64,000 nt of DNA. It comes from Syngnathus acus. Lineage: Eukaryota > Chordata > Actinopteri > Syngnathiformes > Syngnathidae. Made by a program: the position numbers and the translations under genes. The notes below the pieces were generated by a model, which was not told the origin of the DNA, did not search any database, and was given only the letters and a program-made list of their open reading frames with translations. Where the stretch lies: contig NC_051102.1 of assembly GCF_901709675.1 (NCBI RefSeq), positions 1,580,912 through 1,644,911 on the forward strand. The letters are read 5' to 3'. How positions within the stretch are numbered: position 1 is the stretch's first letter; every line of letters starts with the position of its first letter. Below are positions 24,401-35,836 of the stretch, in pieces.

Positions 24401-27400
24401 TGGGGTTGTTCACTGGAATAATAACGCAGCCTGTTAACGGTTTTTTTTTTCCCTTCCCCGACGGCAAAGAAAGGAATCTGCAAAAAAAAGAATCCACGTA
24501 CTGAATAGAGCTTTACAAATCTAGATGGAGGATTTATTTCCCAAGCAAATCACTCCACAATTCTTGGCAAATTGTTGGCATTCTGGCAAATACCTGAGAA
24601 GAGGGAGCTTTAGCTCGCTCAAACAACATGACAAGACACAAAGGAGATGATAAGCCCCTGCTGTTCGCTGGATTTGGCATGTTTGACAAGAATGCTTTCA
24701 TCATCCCCCAAGTCAGTGCCATGCCGTGTACGACAGACAACAAGGCCAGCCGACTCAAAGGAGTTAATCACCCGGCCGGCCGGTCGGCATCGTTTTGATT
24801 TCATCATAAGCTCACCTCGCATGCAAATGATTAGCTCCGGCTGGTTTATGACAAAACAATCTTGTGCTCACGTGAGCTGCAATGTTTTCAAATAGAAGAG
24901 GTGAGCAGGTCATGAGAATGGCAACTTCTCTATCAGCTCCGTTTAAAGACTCACTTTTGTAACTCTTGTGACGCAAAGGCTCGCGCAAAGTGGCATAACC
25001 GGGCCACCGGCTTTGTTGGAGGAAAAACGCACCGGCCGCCACACGGTGGACTGAATCAAAGTCCTCCGAAAATAACCTGAGCACAGCAAGTTCCTCCAGC
25101 ACCAATGATTTGTTGATTTACAGAATTGAGTTGACTTCCACCCCCTTCCTCTACTCCCTCCCTGCTCCATTCCAATTTGGGCCCTGGACCTCGCTTCTTC
25201 TATTCTCAGGTCCTTGGAGTTCCCATCTGGGTCGCATGAACTGGTGATTGCAGCAATGAACCTTTCACATGCTGCTGATCACTAATCATGCTCAGATCCC
25301 TCAGCGTGGCTTTTCTGCATCATATGCGGGACCTCAACTTGACTTTGTGTGTGTACAGATAGTAAAAGCTTCAAGTTGACATGCCTGGAGTTTGTACTCT
25401 GCTTTGTACAAAACTACTGTTACTTATTACAGATAAATGGGCGTGGCGTGAAAAGTATTGTCAAAAGTATCAACCTTTTCCGCAATCTAATATTTGATGG
25501 ATAAAATTGCAATATTTTTAAAATATTTTGGCTGTTTTTGTGGAAAACGCTTACTAGTGATTTATCAGCGTTTTTCACGAGTTCCATTTTTTTCTTGAAC
25601 ACATTTATAATGGGCATCATTTATAAGTGGATTTTCACTTCCCCACAAATTTGTAACTTTTATTTTTCATCATTCTGAATCTTTTTTTTTCCTGCTGATT
25701 TTTTTTTAATAGCCTCATGTTAAGGGCTGACCATCTCAATCCAAGTCATTAAATATTGTTCTCTCCCTGCTCATGAGTCTAACCAAGTACATGAGAATTA
25801 GCCGTTTGAATTGATTCAACAGTCCATTAAATAGGCAGCCAAAGCTGCAATAAATCTCGTATTACCCAAAGATTTGTCATAAATGCATCATCAAAACAAA
25901 AAGTCAGGACCAAATGAAAGCTCTGTACCGTCATGTTTATGGGAGGTGAATTTCTCCAGGGTAATAAACCAAATGGAGGCAGAGGAAAAGCATAATTAGA
26001 AGAAAGTAAGCATACTTGGCAAATTGCAATACAATCTCAAACACGCTGCTTTGAAATCTCAGCGGTGTCGCTTGCACGTAATTAGCTACTATGTACGTCC
26101 CCAAGAGGCCAAAGCAGCGGGATGAACGGATAAATAAATGTCTCTGCTGACAGGATGATATACCACACAATTGAGATGAGAAATGTTTTTTGACTTTGCG
26201 CGATGGTGCCAGGTGATTAAATGTTGTGATGTGCCGGAAGGGGTGCGAGCGACCATAAAGATAACAAACTAAGTTGTCATCATCTCACAATGTGTTGGGT
26301 GATGATACAAAGTCAACAGGAGCAAATGCAATTTGAAACAGCAGCTCCAATAATAAAAGGGGATTGATGCATATCACTGAGCGCCAATCAAGACTGCAAC
26401 TTGCATCCTTTGTGCTAAAGTCCAGCATTGTAACTTACGTGTGGGAATCTCCCTGGAGAAGTAGAAGAGATATTTGGGGCACGGGATGGTGACCACTTCC
26501 CCAACCTCAGCATTTGGCCAGCAGGTGATCTTGTCCCACATCCCGCTGCAACCTGGATGACATGCATTCAATCAATTGAGTCCAAATATATCTGATACAT
26601 TGTAGCATCAGAATGAGTGTTGCCATGGCAGCCAGAATGTCCGATGATCACCTAAGTTGACGCTAAGCTTTGGCCGCCATGACTTATGAAAAAGCTCCCT
26701 GTCTTTTGTTACGCATTCTGCTTGGAATTCATCAGTTTGCCGGCATTTTCCACGCTGCGCTTGATCTCAGGACACACAAGTGGGTCAGCGCACATCATCT
26801 ATTTGAGCGCTGAAACATTTGCTAAGGCCACATGCAGCAGGAGTAACAGTATGTGCAAGCATGCAAGCTATCATGCCAGCCAGGGGGAGCTTTGAAGAGC
26901 GCTTGTTGTCTTTGGAGCCTGTTTTGTCGCTTCCATCCTGACCTTCTGTGGAACTAGCAAATAAGGAGGTGCAGAGAGTAGAAGACAGCTTTCATACCTG
27001 ATGTTTTGTTCTCAATTTGAGCCTCACACAAATTCTTCTCCTTGTCCAGCTCCTTCTTCATGTCGCACATCTGATTCTGCATGGAGTACACCTGGCAATT
27101 AAAGAGACGGCATATCATTCTCAAAAGCGTGAAGGGAAGGAGATGAAAGTTCTTTTTTCACGTCAAGGTGAAATTTCATCATTGTCTCCTGAAATGAGAC
27201 AGACTAGCAGCTGCGAAGCCGCTCGTGAAGCAGAGACCAAAATCCATTTCCAGACGGTAATATTCATTCTTTAAAATGGATGGAAGGAGCCCTTCAATGT
27301 TGTACAAGGGGACAAGGATATATTGTCTTACTTAGGTTGATGAGTTGTGTCCCTCTGACATATAAATCAGACTTTTGTTAGTCACATAGTGAATCCAGAT

Positions 27401-28377
27401 GACTCCCACTTGAAGGTTGGAAGGACGGCATACCTCAGATTGGAAGAGCGTGACTTACTTCCAGGGCAGGCATTATTTTCATAGACGGCCGCAAAATGGG
27501 GGCAAGAAATCCATTTATTGCAGTTTACCTGTAAATGCTCAAATCTGTGTACAGTACGTACTGACAAAAATGTGTTGATTTTTTCTTTTTTTTAAACACA
27601 GTAACCAGAGAAAAGCATCATTAGCCAATTATTAATACTTATGTATGTATTTGAAAATAAATACAATAAAATTGTACTTCCAAAGTGCTATTTTTGGTCT
27701 TTGGCCCGACTGCTGAAGTCACACATAAATCATACATGCTTCTCCACAGGAGACCAATGTAGCTAAGGATGCGGTAAAGCACTAAGTGAGGAGACAGACA
27801 AAGGAGTCTGTTGCCATGGTGTTGCGTTGAGAAGGGAGGCCATTACATCCCTGATCCACAGCGGGCATAAAAACATATAAGTGTCAGTGACAGACAAGTG
27901 CAGACGGGTGTGAAAGGAAAGGAAAGGAAAGGAAAGGAAAGGAAAGGAAAGGAAAGGAAAGGAAAGGAAAGGAAAGGAAAGGAAAGAAGGGGTTGTCATG
28001 CCGAGCAGCCCAACACACAGCTGAGCTAATGATGGAGAGCAAGACAGCAAAATCCTTCAGGTCAAAAAGTTTACAAAAACACCATACTGTTCGGATTAAA
28101 AATATCAAGAAGTTATTAAAGCAAAACATTGTTAAGGAAGATGACTGTGCTGCGTGTCTTTTTTCATTCCGAGGTCAAATAAGGCGCGCAACGCATCAAA
28201 AAAAAAGAAAAAAACCGGGCCGCGTCTTGTGTGCATAGCTCCAAAGTTCCATATGGACTCACGTTTATTGGCATTCCTGAAAGGAGGTCACTCAACTGCG
28301 TGTTTAATTGTACTCACGGATTGCAGCAGCATGCAGGACAGAAGAATGAAAAAGCTCCTCCAAAGTTCCGCGAACAT
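18437..28377 (-). CDS. vipr1: VIPR1, vasoactive intestinal peptide/PACAP receptor 1 (class B GPCR)
   Basis: Thirteen coding exons, in order: 28318-28377, 26998-27091, 26439-26552, 23027-23136, 22860-22957, 21918-22047, 20940-21093, 20183-20243, 19759-19825, 19583-19674, 19123-19252, 18728-18769, 18437-18628. They give 447 residues (human 457) in continuous frame. Exon 1 is a signal peptide ([13 protein letters not shown]). Exons 2-4 form the hormone-binding ectodomain ([17 protein letters not shown]). Exons 5-12 carry the seven helices: [57 protein letters not shown] and [15 protein letters not shown]. The last exon is the cytoplasmic tail. The receptor couples to Gs and c[15 protein letters not shown] and the tail motif KYQQPS favour VIPR1 over VIPR2 or PAC1. 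Intron 4 is only 69 bp. Introns hold simple repeats but no other gene. Confidence 0.93.
21153..21231. repeat. (TTATA)n pentanucleotide microsatellite in a VIPR1 intron
   Basis: About 16 uninterrupted TTATA units between VIPR1 coding exons 6 and 7. Confidence 0.95.
23137..26438 (-). other. VIPR1 intron 3, no other gene seen
   Basis: A 3.3-kb intron. Small open frames on both strands lack domains or consistent splice signals. No intact transposon was identified. Confidence 0.5.
27912..27986. repeat. (GAAAG)n pentanucleotide microsatellite in VIPR1 intron 1
   Basis: About 15 perfect purine-only GAAAG units. Homopurine-homopyrimidine tracts of this kind can form triplex DNA. Confidence 0.95.
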
Positions 28378-28938
28378 CCTTTATATGTGTATTGTTAAGA
28401 CAAAAAGGTTTTGGAAAAACTAGATTAGGATGACTGCTCTTGACTGACTTGTGCGTTTCTTGCGCAAGGAGAGCAGCGCTACGAATCGCACTCCCCCTCC
28501 CCCTCCCACCAAAGTGAGAGGCAACCAATGACAGCTCACTGGACGCCAGGGCACACCTTCGACACACCTTTCATTTCGTCGATTGTTTTTGTTAGGGGAT
28601 AACGTTGAGGGAAGACGCTCACGAGTCACGATTCAGCAGCCACAATATTAAGTCCACCTACTCACTCCTTGGAGCCACACATTTGATTGACATGTGTTTT
28701 GACGTGTGCGCTTTTCACTCGCCTGTTTTTTTGGATGACTCTCCGAGGTTTATGAAGGCTGTGATGAATGTCAGAATTCTAATCGGATTGAAAATCATAC
28801 GTGCTGTGTTCTGGGAAAATTGGAGGAATGTGTTGTCATCTGACTGTTGATTTGTACACGGTATGTGCTTGTTGAAATGTTTTGGGATAAAAGATACACA
28901 TGTTAATATTTTGCTATTAAAAAGGTAATTTCAATATA
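28378..28938 (-). promoter_or_regulatory. VIPR1 upstream region
   Basis: Sequence between the VIPR1 ATG and the Tc1 element. It has a C/T-rich patch (28490-28510, cactccccctccccctccc on the plus strand) that could act as an Sp1-type GC/CT box. There is no clear TATA box. Confidence 0.3.
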
Positions 28939-29256
28939 CAGGACTGTCTCAGAAAATTTGAATATTGTGATGAAGTTCTTTATTTTCTGTAATGCAATTA
29001 AAAAACCAAAAGTGTCATACATTCTGGATTCATTACAAATCAACTGAAATATTGCAAGCCTTTTATTATTTTAATATTGCTGGTTATGGCATACAGCTAA
29101 AGAAAACTCAAATATCCTATCTCAAAATATTAGAAAATCATGAAAAAGTTTACTAGTTGGGTATTCATCTAATCACTTGAATCGTCTAATTAACTCGAAA
29201 CGCCTGCAAGGGTTTCCTGAGCCTTGAAAAACACTCAGCTTGGTTCAGTAAACTAA

Positions 29257-30170
29257 ATGACAAGTATGGGGAAGACTGCTGATCTGACTGCTGTCCAGAC
29301 GACCATCATTGACACCCTCCATCAGGAGGGTAAGACACAAAAAGAAATTTCTCAAAGAGCAAGCTGTTCACAGAGTGCAGTTTCAAAGCACATCCACAAA
29401 AAGTCTGTTGGAAGGGGGAAATGTGGCAAGAAACGCTGCACAACCAAGAGAGATGACCGCAGCCTTAACAGCATTGTGAAGAAGAGTCGCTTCCAGAATT
29501 TGGGGGAGCTTCAAAGACAGTGGACTGAAGCTGGAGTACAGGTATCAAAAGCCACTGTTCACAGACGTGTCCGGGAAATGGGCTACAATAGCTGTATTCC
29601 CATGGTCAAGCCACTTCTGAACTCAATACAACGGAAGAAGTGTCTGACTTGGGCTATGGAAAAGAAGCACTGGACAGTTCCAGAGTGGTCCAAAGTCCTC
29701 TTTTCAGACGAAAGCAAGTTTTGTATTTCGCTTGGAAGTCAAGGCGCCAGAGTCTGGAGAAAGGCTGGAGAGAAGCAAAATCCAAGTTGCTTGAAATCCA
29801 GTGTGAAGTTCCCACAGTCAGCGATGGTTTGGGGAGCTATGTCAGCTGCTGGTGTTAGTCCACTGTGTTTCATCAAGTCCAGAGTAAATGCAGATTTTAG
29901 AGCACTACATGCTTCCGTCTGCTGAAAAGCTCTATGGAGATGATGATTTCATTTTCCAGCATGATCTGGCACCTGCCCACAGTGCCAAAACCACCAGTAA
30001 ATGGTGTACTGACCATGGCATTACTGTCCTCGATTGGCCTGCCAATTCCCCTGACCTGAACCCCATAGAGAATTTGTGGGGTATTGTGAAGAAGAAGCTG
30101 AAAGACACTGACCCAACAATGCAAATGAGCTAAAGGCCGCTATTGAAGCATCCTGGGCATCCATAACACC
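29257..30170 (+). pseudogene. Tc1-family transposase, frameshifted and interrupted (copy B)
   Basis: It starts MTSMGKTADLTAVQTTIID, with a helix-turn-helix region, then LFSDESKF (first Asp), [10 protein letters not shown] (second Asp) and [11 protein letters not shown] (third acidic residue, Glu). Lesions are: a frame break after VNADF near 29900, shared with copy A; a one-base loss near 30108 that leads to an early stop at 30133; and the solo LTR inserted at 30171 that separates the last codons, which resume after 30828. It cannot make an active transposase. Confidence 0.9.
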
Positions 30171-30823
30171 TGTTAGAAAAATGTATATATATGTTATCAT
30201 GCGTTCTCTAATCAATCCTTTACCGCAATATTACTGCAATACATGCTTGCTGCTTGGCCTTGTTGTTCTTGTGGTTTACCACAGAAGAGGCGAGCGGTTA
30301 CAGCTGGGGCAGGCAGGACGCAGCTGACAACTCAGTGAGAAGAAGTCATCTACTGAAACAATTCCGAGAAACAACATGCCTCACCACTGTACCGCAGCCT
30401 CACGCTCTTAATGAAGCGACAAGCAAATATCACGTTTCCTGTTTTGATTGTAGAGACAATGAGTGCAGCCTCACGCTTTCAATGAAGCGTCAAGCAAATA
30501 TCGCGTTTCCTACCGAGTGGTTGCTGAATGCTAAATGCTTCATTGCCATATAAGTATATGACACCTTGCGGCTTTCTGCTTACGAGACAAAACCCACACG
30601 CTTGCCCCCTTCCCCTTAGGGGTCTTTGTTTCACACTGTGGGTAGGGCAAATCCAAATTAAAAGAGCAGGAGTGCAAACAGATATTTAGTGTAGTGAGAT
30701 TGTTGTAAGCTATCTGTACTGCACTCCTCACGAGCATAGAATTAATATTTCTGTCTCACTTGTGATTTGTCTGCTGATACTTTTCTCTTAAACATTTATT
30801 CAGTCAGTGAATTAAACCTGACA
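30171..30823. mobile_element. Solo LTR of an LTR retrotransposon, nested in Tc1 copy B
   Basis: This 653-bp insertion starts TGTTAG and ends CTGACA, the TG...CA termini of LTRs. It is flanked by a perfect 5-bp duplication ACACC (30166-30170 and 30824-30828). The uninterrupted sequence in copy A confirms the empty site. No internal coding sequence remains, which indicates recombination between two LTRs. A roughly 70-bp imperfect tandem duplication (about 30393-30512, CAGCCTCACGCT motif) lies inside and may be a U3 enhancer repeat. The superfamily (Gypsy, Copia or ERV) cannot be assigned without the internal region. Confidence 0.85.
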
Positions 30824-31430
30824 ACACCTCAGCAATGCCACAGGCTGATTGCCTCAATGCTACGCCGCATTGGTTGCAGTAATCCGCGCAAAAGGATTAC
30901 CAACCAAGTACTGATTGCATTAATGGACATTTTCAAATGTTTGATTTTGTTTTACTATTATAAATCTTTTTTTTTACTTGGTCAGGGGAAATATTCTAAT
31001 ATTTTGAGATAGGATATTTGAGTTTTCTTAAGCTGTATGCCATAATCAGCAATATTAAAATAATAAAGGCTTGCAATACTTCAGTTGATTTGTAATGAAT
31101 CGAGAATGTATGACATTTTTGTTTTTTTAATTGCATTACAGAAAATAAAGAACTTTATCACAATATTCTAATTTTCTGAGACAGTCCTGTATGTGCACAA
31201 TAGAAACTCACAACTAAGTTGAGCTTGTGTGACTATAATATTGACTTCACATTACAACTGGAGAATGCAAACGTGGAGGTCAATAGCTGGCAAAAATACG
31301 TACAACAGCACAAAAAGCAAGTTTTGGAGTTGAGCAAACGCAGAAACAAACATCCACATCTGCATCATGCTCTTGATTGAAACATCATGCACAACTGGAA
31401 GCGGAACTTTCAGAAAGTGAATGAAATCAT

Positions 31431-32817
31431 CAGAGATGGGGACTCGAGTCACTGTGACTTGGACTCGAGTCGACTCGAGTCGCAGTTTTGATGACTTGTG
31501 ACTTGACTTGACAAAAATAAAAAAAACTTGAGACTCGACTTGGACTTGGAAGTTAAAGACTCGGGACTTTACTTGACTTGAGACACGATGACTTGAATGA
31601 CTTCCGTGTTATTTAGTTTATGTTTTCAGTTTGAATATAAAATTAATAATGCTTTAAAAAAAAGTAATATCGATAACACGGTAGGAGCGCAGGCTGAGAA
31701 TGGCGTTGTCATGATTGGATCGCTACCCTGTCAATCAATCAGTCGTGCCCTCTCTACCTACCGAACGTGTTTATTGGAGAATCACGCCCCTTTATATCAT
31801 CCATCCATCCATCCATTTTCTGAACCGCTTAGTCCCCACGGGGGTCGCGGGTGTGCTGGAGCCTATCCCAGCCGTCATCGGGCAGTAGGCGGGGGACACC
31901 CTGAACCGGTTGCCAGCCAATCGCAGGGCACACAGAGACAAACAACCATTTGCACTCGCACTCACACCTAGGGACAATTTGGAGTCTTCAATCGGCCCAT
32001 CAAGCATGTTTTTGGGACGTGGGAGGAAACCGGAGTGCCCGGAGAAAACCCACGCGGGCCCGGGGAGAACATGCAAACTCCACACAGGGAGGGCCGGAGG
32101 TGGAATCGAACCCGCACCCTCCGAACTGTGAGGCGGACGTGCTACCCAGCGCGCCACCGAGCCGCCCCCTTTATATCAGACATGCACAAACATGTCAGCG
32201 GGAGCCGTACCTTCGGCTATCGTAATTACTACCTTTATGACGGCAAAAGACGGCCAGCACAGTGCAAGATATGCAACAGAAACATTTCAGACAGCCAGAC
32301 GACTTTGTCCGTTTGAAGTTTATAGATCTCTGGTGTCTCCAGATGTTACAGATGAAACATAAAATGTTTCTAATGCTCTTTAATGTGTTTCTTCTTTCAG
32401 ATTATTTTTTCATATTTGCAACTCAAATGTGTCAGACACTGTCAGCAGACGTTCATTTGTTTAGATTGAGCTGTCAATCATTGTATGAGGTCATTTCTTT
32501 TTTGTTTGATTCCATGGTGTATTTGACTGAATATCAGTAATTACAGTGCAAATCCAAATTATTGTCATATTTTTTAAACAGGTTAGACACATTGGACAAT
32601 GATGGTTACATAAAGTTACTTATATCTTGTCTTTTCACGTTACTAAGATCAGATTCTGCGGGTAAAATTGCAATAATAAGGTGACTTGACTTGGACTTGG
32701 ACTTGACTTGACCTATTTAAGGACTTGACTTGACTTGACTTGCCCAAGAAAAAAATGACTTGGGACTTACTTGAGACTTGAAGGTTAAGACTTGAGACTC
32801 ACTTGGTCCCATCTCTG
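31431..32817. mobile_element. hAT-type element with ACTTG-rich ends, carrying a nested SINE
   Basis: The inverted termini CAGAGATGGG...CCCATCTCTG are flanked by an 8-bp duplication, GAAATCAT (31423-31430) and AAAATCAT (32818-32825), with one mismatch. The subterminal parts (31440-31600, 32680-32815) are arrays of gacttg/ggactt and gactcgagtc motifs. The interior has a short frame with CKIC and FVR (32200-32320), which may be the remnant of a BED zinc finger. No full transposase survives, so it is non-autonomous. Confidence 0.75.
31800..32168 (-). mobile_element. tRNA-derived SINE (copy 1), nested in the hAT element
   Basis: Read on the minus strand it begins GGGGCGGCTCGGTGG. It then has an A-box-like TGGCGCGCTGG and a perfect B box GGTTCGATTCC, both RNA polymerase III promoter elements, and ends in (GGAT)n. 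The flanking duplication is at least 10 bp (CTTTATATCA at 31790-31799 and 32169-32178), as expected for LINE-driven retroposition. The second copy in this window is at 61073-61440. Confidence 0.85.
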
Positions 32818-35280
32818 AAAATCATCTGTAGAATGCAGCCAAGTGTACAAAGTGCATGTTCTCAGGTCACCCTAGAATAAACATGTCTAAATTGATGGCC
32901 CCCAAGAGAAAGACGTTAAAGAGTCCTTGCCATTAACAACTGTGGCCCGGATATTCTTGTAAGATTAAATTTAGATCAATATGACAACATGCAAACCTGC
33001 TTTATGTCAACATGTCATCTTCAGCTTTGCCCAGAAAAGCCTGTTTAAAAGCCTTGCCTTTTTATTTTTTTAATCTGATGTGAACAACCTCAGAAATCCT
33101 TTAATTGACTGTATGACACATAAAGTTGGGGTGAGAGCAGAATCCATTACAAGCCTTGCTGTTTTTGAATAATTCACGATGTATAACAGACAGGATTAGC
33201 AAGAACAGTCAAGCTTGCTGTCCTGAAACATACCTTGCACGAAATTCCAAAAAGGATTTTGCTGTTTTTTCATTTTGTTTTTCTATGCTTTTGATTTATG
33301 TTTCTAACTTGCGCAATTGCACATAGAGCAAACGTAGCTCTCGCTGGCTCTGTTGTATGGCCGCTTCTCACCAACATTGTCATCATCATTATCAATTTGA
33401 AATGGATTTGTATCATGAAAACATACATAAGGTCAGAAGTACACATGAGAATGGATGAAGCACCTATCGCAGCTGGAGGAGGAATGGAAAAATTGCTTCA
33501 TTGAGTGCGTCTATGCCAAAGTGCAAATATTTCTGTATCCCCAATTAACTTTCACAGGAACAAAAAGAGCAATAAACAGAGAGAATGGGACAAGGAAATG
33601 ACAGCAGATATCAAATTTTAAAAAAAGATGTGTACCGAGCATCACACTGTTTGCAAAGACATAACACCCAGCCAGCCAGGCAGTCACACAGCAAAGGAGG
33701 GAAAAGGGAAGTCTGCAATCTTTCACTTATTTATCACTTTGGTGATGCAGCTCAATGCGACAGGCGCAATTCTGCAAATGGGAGGCAACAGCTGCAGCAT
33801 AAAAGGTTCCCAAACTCACAGTAGGGAGGAGGCAAACCAAACTCAAAGACGAAGTATACATATGGAAAAGAAAACATTTATGCAACTCAACGTTGCTTTG
33901 TATGCATTTGTCTCAGATTCGGCCCACGCAAGTCTTTCTGCCCAATATCAGCTAAGATAAATTTGCACTTGCCTGAAGCATGGAAGGATTGTAAATCAGC
34001 CTCGGTCATGAAACGCCAATGAGAGTAGATAAAATGACACAGCCACATGAATGCAGTACTCGAATCTTCATGAAACAAATGAGCCTTTTGGCTGTCACGG
34101 TACATTCAAACTGCCACGAAATTCAAAGAAGAAATTGAAGATAGGCTAATAGGGGGCTAGCAAACGACCCAACTCAGTGTTGAGCACACACACATAAAAC
34201 TTTGCAATGAGAACTACTACCTGTAACAAGTGAAACATTGTCTGCCCTGACAATTTTTGGAGCAGACTGGGAAGGAGAACTCACTCTTAACACAGCCCAC
34301 ACTGCAGGATAATTGCTTAGGATAATATTTTGAGAGCCATCAAACAAGCAGGCCTTACCTGACTGAGTTCAAGGCAGAAGCAAACAAAGCATCTCCTCAG
34401 TGCCAGCGACCACTAGGTGGTCCTAAACAGCAATTAATACTTCAAAAAAACAAAAACAAAAAGAAAGAAAGATGAGTCACCAATGATATTTTTCATTTCA
34501 TTGTGGAAGCACTGTCATCAAACATATTAGTTATGAACTGCAGAAACTTGTGCATTCCTTTGTGTCAAGTCTCTTTTGTCAAAGACTGCAATCCTTTTGT
34601 CCCACTGCCCTACATGCCGCTGGTCTGACTATTGACACATTGTACAAATAGTCACATTTGGGCCATGTAAATATGTCTGGCTTGGCTTTTCAGCTTGGTT
34701 TGGCGGTGGCACAAACACTTGTAGCAACTTCAAACTATTAGTCATAAAAATGTATTCTTGCTTTACATTCTCCCTTGTTTCTAGATTTTAGGTGTTAATT
34801 GTGATACATAACGTACATAACTCTGGCCGTATCTCACCCACCTCCAGGGCCGTGCCATTGAGGAGCTTTATAATTACCTACCTTGGTGAGTTCAACTCCA
34901 GAGATGGAAAAGCCCAGCTCAGAATCCCCAGACTCTGCTACCTAAAAAGAAGGTGTGTCGGTGGGATTGAGGTGGTCTTCCTGTTAACATTAACATGAAT
35001 GAATTCACTGGACACTTTAATACTCAGTCATCTCGAGACCACAGTATTTCATTTTATGGACGCCAGAGACATAAACACATATGACAGGTTTCATATGTCA
35101 GCGTACAAGGGAGAATTGTTTTGGCTGACACAATAATTACCTGACACTTTCAATAACAACATCGTGTCACGTTATTCGAGTGTCGTGTAGGAGTTTGCGC
35201 CCCCAAGTGGGCAGCAATGATACCTGCAATATGCACGCACTAACACTGAGCTACACACTTACTATTTTTCGTTTACATGG
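32818..35280. other. Intergenic region, no gene seen
   Basis: About 2.5 kb of AT-rich spacer between the transposon cluster and the MUL1-like gene. Open frames are short, have no splice-supported extensions and no recognised domains. A stretch at 34840-34980 has a coding-like appearance and may be an old retroelement fragment, but this could not be supported. Confidence 0.4.
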
Positions 35281-35476
35281 CCTAATACTACGTTTCTTTC
35301 GTTTTGCAAATATTTACTGTATTTATTAGTTTTCCTATTGCGTATATGGCCGACGTTTCTTTCGTTTTGCAAATATTTACTGTATTCATGAGTTTTCCTA
35401 TTGCGTATATGGCCTAATACTACGTTTCTTTTGTTTTGCAAATATTTACTGTATTTATGAGTTTTCCTATCGCGTT
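35281..35476. repeat. Three-copy tandem repeat upstream of the MUL1-like gene
   Basis: Three units start at cgtttctt (35291, 35354, 35423), spaced 63 and 69 bp. Each contains gttttgcaaatatttactgt and agttttcctat. The middle unit lacks six bases (ccga in place of cctaatacta). The array ends about 360 bp before the start codon. Confidence 0.9.
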
Positions 35477-35836
35477 AGCACACGTTCAGGTTGCCTCTTT
35501 TTTTTCCGGGTAACCCGTCGTAAACCGAGTATTTTCTGTATTTTTTATTAAACGGGGAACTGCTGCTATCTTCTGGTCGTTACTGTTAACTGCGAAACAA
35601 GCAATTTCCTTATTGGCTGCTTCTAACATGACGTTATAAGCGCGACGAGGAAATGAAGCAAAAAAAAAAAAAAAAAAAAAAGCTTCTATCGTGAATTTTC
35701 CCGACCCGTACTTTCAGTTTTTCTTGTGTGGTTTTTGTTACCACGATAGTTCTTTTTTAAAAGAAAAAATAGCTACACGGTGCATGTTTATACTATTTGT
35801 TTGTATAGCTTGTGTGTGCGACTTCTGAGAGCAGAA

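Larger units (their letters stand above)
28939..31189 (+). mobile_element. Complete-ended Tc1/mariner element (copy B) with a nested solo LTR
   Basis: Flanking TA dinucleotides (28937-28938 and 31190-31191) border perfect ends CAGGACTGTCTC...GAGACAGTCCTG. Each terminal inverted repeat is about 210 bp. Without the nested LTR the element would be about 1.59 kb, normal for Tc1. It is the same family as the truncated copy in HHATL intron 3. Confidence 0.95.

Noticed and set aside
27884-28129. Frames with FLSFPFLSF repeats
   Set aside because: Translation of the (GAAAG)n microsatellite in a VIPR1 intron.
31900-32165. tRNA gene suggested by A and B boxes
   Set aside because: The boxes belong to a SINE of about 368 bp with target duplications and a second copy elsewhere; no cloverleaf of tRNA length is intact.
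34792-34998. Coding-like frame in the intergenic region before the MUL1-like gene
   Set aside because: No recognisable domain, no splice-consistent extension, no terminal repeats. Possibly an old retroelement scrap, but not supportable.
35780-35836. Upstream in-frame start for the MUL1-like gene
   Set aside because: The extra 19 residues have no counterpart in MUL1, whose N-terminus aligns with the ATG at 35837.
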